Below, piece by piece: positions 51,693-60,630 of a DNA stretch of 64,000 nt; positions within the stretch are counted from its first letter, which is position 1; every line of letters begins with the position of its first letter. The stretch covers positions 124,001 through 188,000 of the forward strand of contig NZ_JABVEC010000015.1 of NCBI RefSeq assembly GCF_014323705.1, in the 5' to 3' direction. Source of the stretch: Actinomadura alba (GTDB lineage: Bacteria; Actinomycetota; Actinomycetes; Streptosporangiales; Streptosporangiaceae). The translations under genes were made by a program, and so were the position numbers. The notes under the pieces were generated by a model. That model was not told the DNA's origin, did no database searches, and saw only the letters and a list, made by a program, of their open reading frames with translations.

Positions 51693-51806
51693 GACTTGCC
51701 TTAGTGGTGGCACTCGCTGACCCTGAGATCCTATCGGGCGGCCGGGTGCGGCACGGCCGAAAGGCGCGATCCATCCTAGGCAGGTTCTCACGTATGTGAC
51801 GCTCTG

Positions 51807-52667
51807 TTATGCGGGCTTCCGCCCGATGCACCCGATGAGGGGCACCGTGCCGCGGATTCTCAACTGGTGGCCGAAGCGCGAAAGCGGAAGGTTCACCGGG
51901 TAGGGCGGGAACAACTCCAGGCCGTGGGAAAGGCCGGCTATCTCCTGCCGGCTTCTGGGTGTGAAGGGAACGTCGGCCTCCTGGTAGAGCGCGGAGACCG
52001 CTTCGAGATCCGGCGTTCGCTCGGCATGGCTGATGACAACGTGGCTGCCCGGGGGCAGGCCGCTCAGCAGGTCGTCGATGATCCGGCGCGGGTTCTCGGC
52101 ATCGCTGATGAAGTGCAGGACGCTCAGCAGGAGCACCGCGACGGGCTCACTGAAGTCGATCAGTTGGGTGAGTTCCGGATGGCCGAGGATCTCGCCGGGC
52201 TCACGCAGATCGGCCGCGAAGGCCTTGGTGTCGCCACTGACGGCCAGCAGGGCCCGCGCGTGACTGAACACCATCGGATCGTTGTCGACATACGCCACCC
52301 GGCAGGCCGGGTCGACCCGCCGGACGATGTCGTCCACGTTGTCGTGCGTCGGAAGACCGCATCCGATGTCCAGGAACTGCCGGATGCCGGCCTGCTGGGC
52401 GAGGAGCCGGACGGAGTCGCCGAGAAAGGCCCGGTTGACCCGGACGAGCCGGGAGATGATCGGGGCCCTCCGCAGTGCCCGTTCGGCGAGGGCCCGGTCC
52501 ACGGCGTAGTTGTCCTTGCCACCGAGGTAGTGGTCGTACATCCTGGCGGCACTGGGGGTGGTGGAGTCGATGCCGCCGGCCGGGTTCCCCGTCGCTCGGA
52601 GAGACCTGCGCACGGCTCGGCTCGGCGCGGCCGACCGGCCCATGCTCAGTACGGTCCCCGAGGTCAT
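51807..52667 (-). CDS. S-adenosyl methyltransferase family protein (DUF574/Methyltransf_19)
   Basis: 286 residues from ATG 52667, overlapping the stop of the ATPase gene upstream (ATGA). Family signatures are SAARMYDHYLGGKDNYAVDR, VNRAFLGDSVRLLAQQAGIR, the AdoMet motif QFLDIGCGLPTHDNVDD, VAYVDNDPMVFSHARALLA and AVLLLSVLHFISD. These proteins are abundant in streptomycetes and relatives. A methyltransferase role is expected from the fold but substrates are unknown. Coupling to an anti-sigma-type ATPase suggests a regulatory context. Confidence 0.9.
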   Translation of the reverse strand: MTSGTVLSMGRSAAPSRAVRRSLRATGNPAGGIDSTTPSAARMYDHYLGGKDNYAVDRALAERALRRAPIISRLVRVNRAFLGDSVRLLAQQAGIRQFLDIGCGLPTHDNVDDIVRRVDPACRVAYVDNDPMVFSHARALLAVSGDTKAFAADLREPGEILGHPELTQLIDFSEPVAVLLLSVLHFISDAENPRRIIDDLLSGLPPGSHVVISHAERTPDLEAVSALYQEADVPFTPRSRQEIAGLSHGLELFPPYPVNLPLSRFGHQLRIRGTVPLIGCIGRKPA

Positions 52668-53191
52668 GGCGCCTTCCACCGTTCGCTGATGACCGCCCCG
52701 AACCAGAAGGTCGCGGTCCCGTCGAGGTTGCGATGCGTCCCGTAGCCGGTGGCGAGCGCTTCGATCAGGTGCAGTCCCCACCCGTTGACGGCGTGCGGGT
52801 CGTCGGCCGCCCGCGGCTCCTCGTGCCTGCTGCCGCCGTCGGTGACCCCGACCCGCACGAGGCGGTCGATGTGCAGGGCGGAGAGCATGAGCGTTCCGTC
52901 GCGGCGAGGCTTCGCGTGCATCAGGGAGTTCGTCATGGCCTCGCTGGTCAGCAGCTCGAGATCGCCGAGCCTGGACCGGTCGGTGGCGAAGTACTCGCCG
53001 ACGAGCTCGCGGACGTAGGAGCGGGCCGGCCGCACGGCGGCCGGTGTGGCGGCGAGAACGATCTCTCCGAGGAAACCTCCGGATGCCACGGCGTCACTCC
53101 AGCCGGCCGTCCTGCCGTACCTTGAGAGGAACTCGAACGGTGATCCCGAGGAGAACGCGGGCAGATCCGGCCACGCGTCCCGTGCGTCCAT
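52664..53191 (-). CDS. anti-sigma-type ATP-binding protein (HATPase)
   Basis: 175 residues from ATG 53191; GTG 53272 in the same frame is an alternative and the true start is uncertain. It is a histidine-kinase-like ATPase fold: N-box LELLTSEAMTNSLMHA, G1 box VGVTDGGSR and G2 box NGWGLHLIEALATGYG, ending in a TATFWFGAV strand. Such small ATPases in actinomycetes act as anti-sigma factors or as phosphorylating partners of anti-anti-sigma proteins. Coupled to the methyltransferase gene downstream. The short fragment at 19141-19260 resembles the N-box region of this family. Confidence 0.85.
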   Translation of the reverse strand: MDARDAWPDLPAFSSGSPFEFLSRYGRTAGWSDAVASGGFLGEIVLAATPAAVRPARSYVRELVGEYFATDRSRLGDLELLTSEAMTNSLMHAKPRRDGTLMLSALHIDRLVRVGVTDGGSRHEEPRAADDPHAVNGWGLHLIEALATGYGTHRNLDGTATFWFGAVISERWKAP

Positions 53192-53389
53192 CGCGACGGC
53201 TTCGCGCCTCCCCGTCGGGCCACCACCCAGATTTCGTCGTGGGGACTGGTCTTCTCGCACAACAGAACACACTTACGTATCGGACGGGTCGCGGTCACCG
53301 TCGCTTGCATGCGCGCAACGGGCCTGCGGCACGCTGCGGGAAGTCGGTTCCGGCGGCGGGCGGTGCCGGACCGGGCCCCGAGCCGGGGA

Positions 53390-54118
53390 TCAGCGGACGA
53401 GCCGGCCCAGTACGGACGACGCGGTGATGATCCCGGCCGCGGTCGCGAGGACGAGCACGGCGAAATCGAGGGGAAGGTTCCCGGGGATGCCGATGAGCAG
53501 GTGGCGCAGGGCGTCGACCTCGTAGCTCAGCGGATTGACATGGCTGACGACCCGCAGCCAATCCGGCATGAGGGCGACGGGGTAGAGCGCGTTCGACCCG
53601 AAGAACAGTGGCATCGTGATGGCCTGGCCGATGCCCATCAGCCGGTCGCGGGACATGGCGAGGCCGGCGATGGTCATGGACAGACAGGCGAAGAACGCGG
53701 TGCCGAGCATCACGATGACGACGACTCCGAGCCAGCGCAGAGGGTTGAGCGTCAGCGTCACGCCGAGCAGTATCGACAGCACGAGGATGGCCACGGCCTG
53801 CGCGAGCGCCCGCACGCCCGCCGCGAACGCCTTGCCGGTGACCAGGGCCGTTCGCGGCGTCGGCGTGACGAGCACGCCGGCGTCGCGCTCCCAGATGATC
53901 TGGATGCCATAGAAGATCGCGATGAAGAGGGCGGACTGGGCGAGGATCCCCGGTGCCAGGTAGTCGAGGTAGGGAACCTGGCCGGTCGGGATGGCCTGGA
54001 TGCGCGAGAACGTCTCTCCGAAGATGAGCAGCCACAGCGCCGGCTGGATCGCTCGGGTGTACAGCTCTGTCCGGTCGTGCCGTATCTTCTGCAGTTCGAC
54101 GACGCAGAGCGCGGCCAC
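53390..54118 (-). CDS. DrrB-like ABC-2 permease
   Basis: 242 residues from GTG 54118, the first plausible start after the ATPase stop at 54164. Six hydrophobic segments follow the ABC-2 exporter pattern: PALWLLIFGETFSRIQAIPT, YLDYLAPGILAQSALFIAIF, ERDAGVLVTPTPRTALVTGK, GQAITMPLFFGSNALYPVAL and LRVVSHVNPLSYEVDALRHL. It forms an exporter with the ATPase encoded 45 nt upstream. No Shine-Dalgarno is clear, so the real start may differ by a few codons. Confidence 0.88.
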   Translation of the reverse strand: MAALCVVELQKIRHDRTELYTRAIQPALWLLIFGETFSRIQAIPTGQVPYLDYLAPGILAQSALFIAIFYGIQIIWERDAGVLVTPTPRTALVTGKAFAAGVRALAQAVAILVLSILLGVTLTLNPLRWLGVVVIVMLGTAFFACLSMTIAGLAMSRDRLMGIGQAITMPLFFGSNALYPVALMPDWLRVVSHVNPLSYEVDALRHLLIGIPGNLPLDFAVLVLATAAGIITASSVLGRLVR

Positions 54119-54163
54119 GCGGCCCGGGAACAGCCGCCACGAGGGCCGGTGGGGAGCGGAGAT

Positions 54164-54997
54164 TCAGCCGAGGCGGCTCGCGGTGCGGCGGGTGCGTCGC
54201 GCGTCGCGGAAACCGTCCGCCGGCTCGTCGAGTTGGTCGCCGGTGTAGGCACGGAACACCTCCTCCAGGGTCGCCCCTGACTCCAGACCGGACTTGAGTT
54301 CCGACGGAGTGCCGAGTGCGCGGATGCGCCCGCGGTGCATGAGCGCGATCCGGTTGCAGTGCAGGTCGGCCTCGTCCATGTGGTGCGTGGTCACGAGGAC
54401 GGTCATGCCGGTGGTCCGGCGTACCTCCTGAATGCGCTCCCACACGCCGTCGCGCGCCACGGGGTCGAGCCCGATCGTCGGCTCGTCCAGAATGAGCAGG
54501 CGGGGGGTGCTGACCAACGCCTGGGCCAGTTCGAGCCGTCGGATCATGCCGCCCGAGTAGGTCTGCGCGCGCCGCTCCGCCGCGTTCTCGAGGCCCACGG
54601 CGGACAGGACCTCGCCGACTCGCTCGCGGCGCTCTGACCGTGGCACGTCGAACAGCCGGGCGAACAGCTCCACGTTCTCGCGGCCGGTGAGTGCCGCGTC
54701 CGCGGATAACTGCTGGGGCAGATAGCCGATCGATCTTCGTACGGCCATCTGGTGGCGCGCGGCGTCGAGTCCGAACACCTCCACCATGCCGGGCCGGGCC
54801 GGAAGAAGGGTGGTGATCAGACGGATGGTCGTGGTCTTGCCGGCGCCGTTCGGGCCGAGCAGGCCGAAGATCTCGCCCTCGGCCACCGCGAGGTCGACTC
54901 CGTCGACCGCCACGGCGCCGCCGAACGCGTGCCGCAGGTCCCGGCAGGCGACCGCGTACTCACTCGTCGGCTTCGCCGTTGCTTTCTCACTGCTCAT
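54164..54997 (-). CDS. DrrA-like ABC exporter ATP-binding protein
   Basis: 277 residues. Walker A GPNGAGKT near residue 49, signature YSGGMIRRLELAQALVSTPR, Walker B LLILDEPTIGLDP, followed by the drug-exporter D-loop MTVLVTTHHMDEADLHCNRI. Typical of daunorubicin-resistance-type drug or lipid exporters. It is located between the MarR gene and the permease gene on the same strand, an arrangement of ligand-induced efflux. Confidence 0.92.
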   Translation of the reverse strand: MSSEKATAKPTSEYAVACRDLRHAFGGAVAVDGVDLAVAEGEIFGLLGPNGAGKTTTIRLITTLLPARPGMVEVFGLDAARHQMAVRRSIGYLPQQLSADAALTGRENVELFARLFDVPRSERRERVGEVLSAVGLENAAERRAQTYSGGMIRRLELAQALVSTPRLLILDEPTIGLDPVARDGVWERIQEVRRTTGMTVLVTTHHMDEADLHCNRIALMHRGRIRALGTPSELKSGLESGATLEEVFRAYTGDQLDEPADGFRDARRTRRTASRLG

Positions 54998-55087
54998 TAC
55001 CGCCCCCGAGGGTCGTTCAGGTCGGCGGGGCTCCGCGTTCGTCGCTCACTGCGGGTTCGGTCCGTCGATGGCCTCCTTGTGCCGCCG

Positions 55088-55585
55088 TCAGGACGGCTGG
55101 ATCTCGACCGGCGGTTCACGCGCGTCTTCTTCGGGCGGTGTCTGCTGCAGCCGGGAGAGCAACCGGCGGAGCGCGGGGAGCGCCGCGGCGATCGCCGCGA
55201 CGTCCTCAGGGGGAAGCTGCTCGAGCCGTGCGCCCACGAGCCTCGCCCTGCGGTCCCGCCACTCCGCCATGCGCCGCCGCGCCATGGGGGTGAGCTCGAG
55301 CCGCGCCGCCCGCCGGTCGGCGGGGTCGATCTCCCGGCGCAGCATCTCCATACCGGCCAGCTGGTTGACCAGGGTGCTCACGGAGTTGTCCGCGAGATGC
55401 AGCTCGCGGGCGGCCGCGGCGACGCTGATGCCGGGCCGGCGGCCGACCACGAGCAACAGCTCGACCTGGGCGGGACGGAGCCGCGGTGGTGGCATCTCGT
55501 CTCGCAGCCTGCGCCGCACCAGCCGGCGCATCGCCACCGTCACGTCCATGAGATCGCCGGCCAGTCCGACGCCATCGCTGCTCAC
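55088..55585 (-). CDS. MarR-family transcriptional regulator
   Basis: 165 residues from GTG 55585; the overlapping ATG at 55587 is out of frame. Winged-helix MarR pattern: RPAQVELLLVVGRRPGISVA, AAARELHLADNSVSTLVNQL and MEMLRREIDPADRRAARLEL with the DxR wing. It heads the same-strand set with the DrrAB-like exporter and probably represses it and itself through the palindromes just upstream. Confidence 0.9.
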   Translation of the reverse strand: MSSDGVGLAGDLMDVTVAMRRLVRRRLRDEMPPPRLRPAQVELLLVVGRRPGISVAAAARELHLADNSVSTLVNQLAGMEMLRREIDPADRRAARLELTPMARRRMAEWRDRRARLVGARLEQLPPEDVAAIAAALPALRRLLSRLQQTPPEEDAREPPVEIQPS

Positions 55586-55591
55586 ATGGGC

Positions 55592-55625
55592 ATATTAACT
55601 CTTACCTCTTAATAAGAGCTAATAT
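55592..55625. promoter_or_regulatory. nested palindromic operator upstream of marR-type gene
   Basis: CTCTTA-A-TAAGAG (55606-55618) is a perfect 13-bp palindrome, set within an outer pair ATATTA (55592-55597) and TAATAT (55620-55625). The segment is sharply AT-rich in a GC-rich genome and lies 7 nt from the regulator start. Confidence 0.65.
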
Positions 55626-55703
55626 CTTTGACCCTCCTGCCAGGTACTTCAGCGTGCGCCGGGGTCACATCTTCATGGCGCATGACGGTACGGGGGAGGC
55701 GCG

Positions 55704-56324
55704 TCACGCAACCGGGACCGCCTCGCTTCTCGCGGTGGTGTCGCGCAGCGGCTTGAGGGCCCGCGACCAGGTGATGATCTCGCTCAGCATCTCGATCAGG
55801 GTGGGCTCTTGGTGGTCTCCCGGCGCGATCAGGCCGGGTTCGGTGGGGTCCGTGATCTCGAAGTCGGTGAACGCCGAGAGTGCGACCTGGGTGCGCACGT
55901 TGGCGACCTGGAGTTCGGTCATCGTCAGCCGCAGTTGTTCCACGGCGCGGACTCCGGCGTGAACGCCGTGGCTGACGAATCCGGCGGTCTTGTTGTTCCA
56001 TTCGGCGAACAGGAAGTCGATGGCGTTCTTCAGCGCCGCCGGGGGAGCGTGGTTGTACTCCGGTGTGACGAAGACGAACCCGTCGAACGAGTCGATCGCC
56101 TGGGCCCATCGCGTCGTGTGCGCGTTGCGGTAGTCGGCGAACATCGCGGGTGTGGGCTCGTCCAGTACCGGCAGCCCGTAGTCGACCAGGTCGACGATCT
56201 CGAAGGTCGCCTCGCCGGCCGTGACGGCGGGGTGCCGGCCGGCCACGTCGCCGACCCACTGTGCGGCGACCGCCGTCCTGCGTTGGGGACGGGTGCTCCC
56301 GATGATGATGGCGATCCGGACCAT
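55704..56324 (-). CDS. NADPH-dependent FMN reductase-family protein
   Basis: 206 residues from ATG 56324, with AGGAG and GAGG upstream. Flavodoxin-like fold: RIAIIIGSTRPQRRTAVAAQ (phosphate-binding loop), FVFVTPEYNHAPPAALKNAI (the flavin-binding TPEYN motif), and KTAGFVSHGVHAGVRAVEQL. The family reduces FMN, quinones, azo or nitro compounds with NAD(P)H. Divergent from a TetR regulator and its MFS pump, suggesting a linked xenobiotic response. Confidence 0.9.
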   Translation of the reverse strand: MVRIAIIIGSTRPQRRTAVAAQWVGDVAGRHPAVTAGEATFEIVDLVDYGLPVLDEPTPAMFADYRNAHTTRWAQAIDSFDGFVFVTPEYNHAPPAALKNAIDFLFAEWNNKTAGFVSHGVHAGVRAVEQLRLTMTELQVANVRTQVALSAFTDFEITDPTEPGLIAPGDHQEPTLIEMLSEIITWSRALKPLRDTTARSEAVPVA

Positions 56325-56370
56325 CTGCCTCACTCCTCGGCGTCGATTCAGGGTGGAACGGAAAGTAAAG

Positions 56371-56393
56371 TACAATGTGTATGGCAAAATGTA
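56371..56393. promoter_or_regulatory. candidate TetR operator (reductase/TetR divergent promoter)
   Basis: Imperfect inverted repeat with TACA (56371-56374) and TGTA (56390-56393) ends in an AT-rich stretch between the two divergent genes. About 7 of 11 positions pair. Confidence 0.4.
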
Positions 56394-56428
56394 AAACGAT
56401 GCATGTAACTCTTGCGGAGGTACCCGGG

Positions 56429-57070
56429 ATGACCAGGCACGAGACCGTGAAGACCCAGCCGCGCGGAGGGCTGGCGGACAAACGCCGGGCGATACTCGCC
56501 GGCGCGCTGACGGTGTTCGCGCGCGACGGCTACACGCGCGCCAGCATCGATGCGATCTCCACGACGGCGGGCGTGTCCACGCGGACCATCTACAACCACT
56601 TCCAGGACAAGGCCCGGCTCTTCGAGGCGGTCATCCAGGAGAGCGCCACCCGGGTCGCCCAGGACCAGATCGCGGTCATCGATCGTCACCTGCGGAAGGT
56701 CACGGACCTGGAGGCCGACCTGATCGAGTTCGGTCTGGACTGGGTGAAGCCGATGGCCGACGACCACCTCGACCACTTCGCGCTGGTCCGGCAGATCAAC
56801 GCCGAGGCGGGGCACATCCCGCCGGCCGCCATCGACGCATGGCGCGAGACCGGGCCGCTCCGCGTCCGCCGTGAGCTCGCCGAGTACATCCGGAAACTGG
56901 CCGAACGGGGACTGCTGCACGTCGACGACCCGCAGCAGGCGGCACTGCACCTCATGCTGCTGGTCTCGGTCGTGGACCGGTCCTACCCGGGCGCCGTCAT
57001 CGCCGAGGAGGACATTGGCGAGATGGTCGCCTCGGCTGTCCGGGCGTTCCTGTACGGCTACACCCGTTGA
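56429..57070 (+). CDS. TetR-family regulator
   Basis: 213 residues from ATG 56429, which has GGAGG nine bases upstream; ATG 56375 would place coding sequence over the operator region. HTH: RAILAGALTVFARDGYTRAS then IDAISTTAGVSTRTIYNHFQ DKARLF. The C-terminal ligand domain is helical, of the TetR_C_7/AefR-like style (LHVDDPQQAALHLMLLVSV). It is followed 4 nt later by the MFS pump gene, so regulator and pump are co-transcribed, while the flavin reductase gene is divergent. Confidence 0.9.
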   Translation: MTRHETVKTQPRGGLADKRRAILAGALTVFARDGYTRASIDAISTTAGVSTRTIYNHFQDKARLFEAVIQESATRVAQDQIAVIDRHLRKVTDLEADLIEFGLDWVKPMADDHLDHFALVRQINAEAGHIPPAAIDAWRETGPLRVRRELAEYIRKLAERGLLHVDDPQQAALHLMLLVSVVDRSYPGAVIAEEDIGEMVASAVRAFLYGYTR

Positions 57071-57074
57071 CGCG

Positions 57075-58562
57075 ATGAGCCACGTTTCCTCTCCTTCGCC
57101 CGCCGCCCTCAGAGGTCAGGGGCGACCCGCCGTGACACTCGTGGCGGTGCTGCTGGGCTTTCTGACCCTGCCGATGCTGATGTCCGGTACGACGGTCGCC
57201 CTGCCGCGCATCGGCGCGGACCTGAACGCCTCCGGCGCGTCCCTGCAGTGGGTGGTGGTCGGATACTTCCTGGCCGCCTCGTCGCTGATGCTGGTGGCCG
57301 GCTCGCTCGGCGATCTGTTCGGCCGCCGTCGCATCTTCGCCGCCGGCGCCGCCGTCTACACCGCGGGAGCCCTGGCCAGCGCGGTGGCGCCCGGCATCCT
57401 GCTGCTGGACGCGGCGCGGACACTCTCGGGTGTGGGCGCCGCGGGAGTGATGGCCGGCGGCGGCGCGATCCTGGGCGCGACGTTCACCGGCCCTTCCCGT
57501 ACCCAGGCGTTCGCGGCGATGGGCACCACCGCCGGCGTCGGCATGGCCATCGGCCCGTCGCTGTCCGGCTGGCTCGTGGGCTCGCTGGGCTGGCGGCCGA
57601 CCTTCGCCGGCTTCGCCGCCGTCGGCCTGCTCATCTGGTCGGGCAGCGCGTTCATGGCCGAGTCGAGGGCGGCGAAGCCACCTCGCATCGACCTTCCCGG
57701 TGCGGTCACCCTCATCGGCGCTCTCGCGCTGGTGATGTTCGGCACCAACCAGGCGTCGGACGCCGGATGGGGGAGCGCACGCGTGCTCGCACCTCTCGTG
57801 ACCGGACTGGCCCTGCTGGTGGCGTTCACGATGGTCGAGCGCCGCAGCCGGCACCCGGTGCTCGATCTGGGCCTGCTCCGCGATCGGGGATTCATGGCCT
57901 GGTGCCTGGCCTGCCTGTTCGTCGCGGCCGGACCTGCCGGGGTGATCACGTTCCTGCCCACCTATCTGCAGGGGGTGAGCGGTGCCTCGGCCCAGTCCGC
58001 CGGGTTCACCATGCTGATGATGACCGCACCTGTCCTCCTCATGCCCCAGGTCGGAGCCCTGCTGATCAACCACGCCATCTCCGCCCGCACCCTCATCACG
58101 TTCAGCCTGCTGCTGATCGCGACCGGCAGTGCCTGGCTCACCGTGCTGCACCCGGGCATCGGCGCCACCGGGCTGCTCGGCCCGCTGGCGACGATCGGTA
58201 CCGGCATGGGGCTGGTGATCGGCACCAGCGACGCCCAGGCACTGAACCGCGTGGGCGTGGACCGGATCGGCATGGCCGCCGGTCTCCTCAACACCGTCCG
58301 CGCCGGCGGCGCCACGCTGTTCACCGCCCTGTTCGGCACCGCTCTGGTCAACCTGCTCCAGGCGCGGATCGGGGCCGTTGACGCCGCCGCACGCGTCGCG
58401 GCGGGCGACCTCGACGGCCCGGACCGGGCCCTTCACCTCGCAGAGTTCACCGACGCCTGGCATGTCGTGCTGTGGTCCGTTGCGGCCGTCTGCGCCGCGG
58501 CGGCGGTCGCCGTGTGGGCCCTGCTCGGCCGGCCTCGCCCGCCGCCCGCCGTACCCCTGTGA
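57075..58562 (+). CDS. MFS drug/solute exporter
   Basis: 495 residues from ATG 57075, four nt after the TetR stop. It has about 14 hydrophobic segments (DHA2-like length). The MFS signature GSLGDLFGRRRIF is in the loop after TM2, motif C-like GTTAGVGMAIGPSLSGWLVG is in TM5, and FLPTYLQGVSGASAQSAGFT lies in the second half. Proton-coupled multidrug export is the usual role. Control by the co-transcribed TetR is expected. Confidence 0.92.
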   Translation: MSHVSSPSPAALRGQGRPAVTLVAVLLGFLTLPMLMSGTTVALPRIGADLNASGASLQWVVVGYFLAASSLMLVAGSLGDLFGRRRIFAAGAAVYTAGALASAVAPGILLLDAARTLSGVGAAGVMAGGGAILGATFTGPSRTQAFAAMGTTAGVGMAIGPSLSGWLVGSLGWRPTFAGFAAVGLLIWSGSAFMAESRAAKPPRIDLPGAVTLIGALALVMFGTNQASDAGWGSARVLAPLVTGLALLVAFTMVERRSRHPVLDLGLLRDRGFMAWCLACLFVAAGPAGVITFLPTYLQGVSGASAQSAGFTMLMMTAPVLLMPQVGALLINHAISARTLITFSLLLIATGSAWLTVLHPGIGATGLLGPLATIGTGMGLVIGTSDAQALNRVGVDRIGMAAGLLNTVRAGGATLFTALFGTALVNLLQARIGAVDAAARVAAGDLDGPDRALHLAEFTDAWHVVLWSVAAVCAAAAVAVWALLGRPRPPPAVPL

Positions 58563-58748
58563 CCTCAACGAACCTGATGCGGATGGATCGGCGCGAAGGG
58601 GAACAGGCATACGTCCGGTCTAGGTCATGCGCCAGGTTCTCGTTCCATTGCGACATACCGGCCGACACCCGGCAGGATGATCACGGTCGGCGGCTTCGGC
58701 GCTGAAACAGAAGGACAAGCCACCATACCCGAGCCCGGGAAGGCATCT

Positions 58749-59714
58749 GTGAACACATCGCCATCGCCACTTCCGGCCCGGTCCGGCCTCGCCGTGTCGC
58801 TGGTCATGGCCCGGGCACAGCTGGCGGTGGCGGTCTCCGGCCTGGCCTGCGCCATCGCCCACGCGATCCGGGTGCAGGTGTCGGACTCCATCGAGCACTG
58901 GGATCGGGTTCCCGCCCCGCTGGTGATCACCGGATCCGCGATCGCGGTTGTGGTCCTCATCAGGCGGAGCCGTCTTGGTGGTGCGATGACGGCGGCGCTC
59001 CTGCCGGCCGCGGCGCACGTGGTGGCGATGTTCGAGCGTCTGCCTGTGTACGAAGGGTTCGCGTTCGGCTCCTGGGTGCGCCAAGCGCTGACCTCGCCGT
59101 TCGGGCAACTGTCGATGCAGCCGAATCCGGTGCTCGCCAGGATCTCCGACTGGGCGTGCATGGCCGCCGTCGTGATCGGCGTCGCGATGGCGGTCGTCCT
59201 CGCCCGAGCGGCCCGGCGGAAGGAGCCGAGGTCGCCTGCGCCGCCAGGGTCGGCGGAGGGCGTGGTGATGGTGATGTCGGTGCTCGCGATCGTCGCCTAC
59301 TGGGCAGGTGATCATCTGTCGCAGCTGCCGGTGGAGCCGTCGGTGCGGCTGCCGGTCATCGCGCTGGCCGCCGCAGCGGTGGCGGCACTGATCGAGGTGC
59401 ACACCCGCTGGGCCGCCGGTCAGGGCCTGACCGCGGTCGCGGCGATATCGGCGGGCGTGTCCGGCATGGTGCTGATCGTGCCGCTGGGGCGCCTGCTGTG
59501 GCCGTTGTTCCAGCGGTGGCCGTGGCCGCCGCAGGGGCAGCGCGGCGTAGGCCTCGGCTTCCTGGGCTCCCCGGCCCGCTGGGAGGGCCTCGCTGAAGCC
59601 CTTACCTCCCTGGGTGCGCTGCTGGTGCCGGCGGCGGTGGCGGTGGCGGCGCTCACAGCAGCGCACCGAGCGGCCGCCATCGCACGCAGAACCAACAATC
59701 GCACCCAAGACTGA
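58749..59714 (+). CDS. hypothetical multi-pass membrane protein
   Basis: 321 residues from GTG 58749, preceded by GGGAAGG; ATG 58677 is an in-frame alternative. I do not recognise a family. Hydrophobic segments: LVMARAQLAVAVSGLACAIA, PLVITGSAIAVVVLIRRSRL, MAAVVIGVAMAVVLARAARR, GVVMVMSVLAIVAYWAGDHL, VIALAAAAVAALIEVHTRWA, GLTAVAAISAGVSGMVLIVP and ALLVPAAVAVAALTAAHRAA, about seven in total. No catalytic motif is apparent. It stands alone, converging on the TetR gene downstream; an imperfect GC-rich inverted repeat (59722-59729 with 59737-59745) may terminate it. Confidence 0.65.
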   Translation: MNTSPSPLPARSGLAVSLVMARAQLAVAVSGLACAIAHAIRVQVSDSIEHWDRVPAPLVITGSAIAVVVLIRRSRLGGAMTAALLPAAAHVVAMFERLPVYEGFAFGSWVRQALTSPFGQLSMQPNPVLARISDWACMAAVVIGVAMAVVLARAARRKEPRSPAPPGSAEGVVMVMSVLAIVAYWAGDHLSQLPVEPSVRLPVIALAAAAVAALIEVHTRWAAGQGLTAVAAISAGVSGMVLIVPLGRLLWPLFQRWPWPPQGQRGVGLGFLGSPARWEGLAEALTSLGALLVPAAVAVAALTAAHRAAAIARRTNNRTQD

Positions 59715-59769
59715 ACCCGACGGGGCGCCGAGACTTGGCGGCCCCTGAAGCCGGTGTCACCGCCCCCCG

Positions 59770-60528
59770 TCAGGAGTCCGGCAGGCCGGAGCGCCGGGCG
59801 ATGAAGGCGGCGAGGCCGTCGAGATAGAGGGTCAGCCCGAGGGCGAAGTCGTCGTACTCCTCCTCGGCGTACAACGACTCGGCGTCGAACACGCCGGCCT
59901 CGACCACCCTGCTGAGGGCGGGGAGCCGCCGGGGGTCGACCACGCTCGTCAGGGCCCTGCCGTACTGGCGGCCGAACGCCTCCGGGTTCTCCGCGTACGC
60001 GGCGGCGAGCTCGAGGCTCAGCCGCATCTCGCCTTGCACGTAGGTCAGCAGCCCCATCACGACGCCGACCTTCTCCTCCTCGCTCAGGCCGGTACCGGAC
60101 AGGGCGTCCAGCGCGCGGTCGAACCACGCGAGGTTGTGCGGGCCGACCGGCGGACCGGAGATCGGGATCTGCGCGCACCACGGATGCCGTCGCAGCACGG
60201 TCAGCACCTCGGTCACCCACAGCGTCAGCCCCTCCCGCCAGTCACCGCCCTCTGGTAGGTCCGGCGGGCTCTCCATCGCCGCGTCCGACATCAGCTGGAG
60301 CAGCTCGTCCTTGCTCTTCACATGGCGGTACAGCGCCATCGTGGCGTTGCCGAGCTGGGCGGCGACTCTGGCCATCGACACCGCGCCGAGCCCTTCGGCG
60401 TCGGCCACCTCGACCGCGGCGCGGGTGATGTCGCCCACCGTGAGCGAGGCCTTCGGACCCCGGCGTGGCGCGTCGTTCAGGCCCCACAGCAGGACCACCC
60501 GCGGCGGCAGGTCCGTCTCGTCGCTCAT
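59770..60528 (-). CDS. TetR-family regulator with TetR_C-type ligand domain
   Basis: 252 residues from ATG 60528, with GGGAG upstream; ATG 60567 is an alternative. HTH: LTVGDITRAAVEVADAEGLG then AVSMARVAAQLGNATMALYR HVKSKDELL. The longer C-terminal domain (EYDDFALGLTLYLDGLAAFI) matches the tetracycline-repressor-type ligand domain. Divergent from a DrrAB-like exporter operon, the standard layout for exporter repression. Confidence 0.9.
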   Translation of the reverse strand: MSDETDLPPRVVLLWGLNDAPRRGPKASLTVGDITRAAVEVADAEGLGAVSMARVAAQLGNATMALYRHVKSKDELLQLMSDAAMESPPDLPEGGDWREGLTLWVTEVLTVLRRHPWCAQIPISGPPVGPHNLAWFDRALDALSGTGLSEEEKVGVVMGLLTYVQGEMRLSLELAAAYAENPEAFGRQYGRALTSVVDPRRLPALSRVVEAGVFDAESLYAEEEYDDFALGLTLYLDGLAAFIARRSGLPDS

Positions 60529-60573
60529 CCGCACTCCCGTCTCCGCTGGCAATACTAGGGTTTCCAAGATACT

Positions 60574-60609
60574 GCGTATGAAGTACGCTCATTAGCGTGT
60601 CTCATACGC
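60574..60609. promoter_or_regulatory. TetR operator / divergent promoter of the exporter operon
   Basis: Outer inverted arms GCGTATGA (60574-60581) and TCATACGC (60602-60609) enclose an inner palindrome ACGCT-CATT-AGCGT (60585-60598). It lies 46 nt from the regulator start and 22 nt from the ATPase start. Confidence 0.65.
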
Positions 60610-60630
60610 TATTTTCTGTCGAGGGGGACG

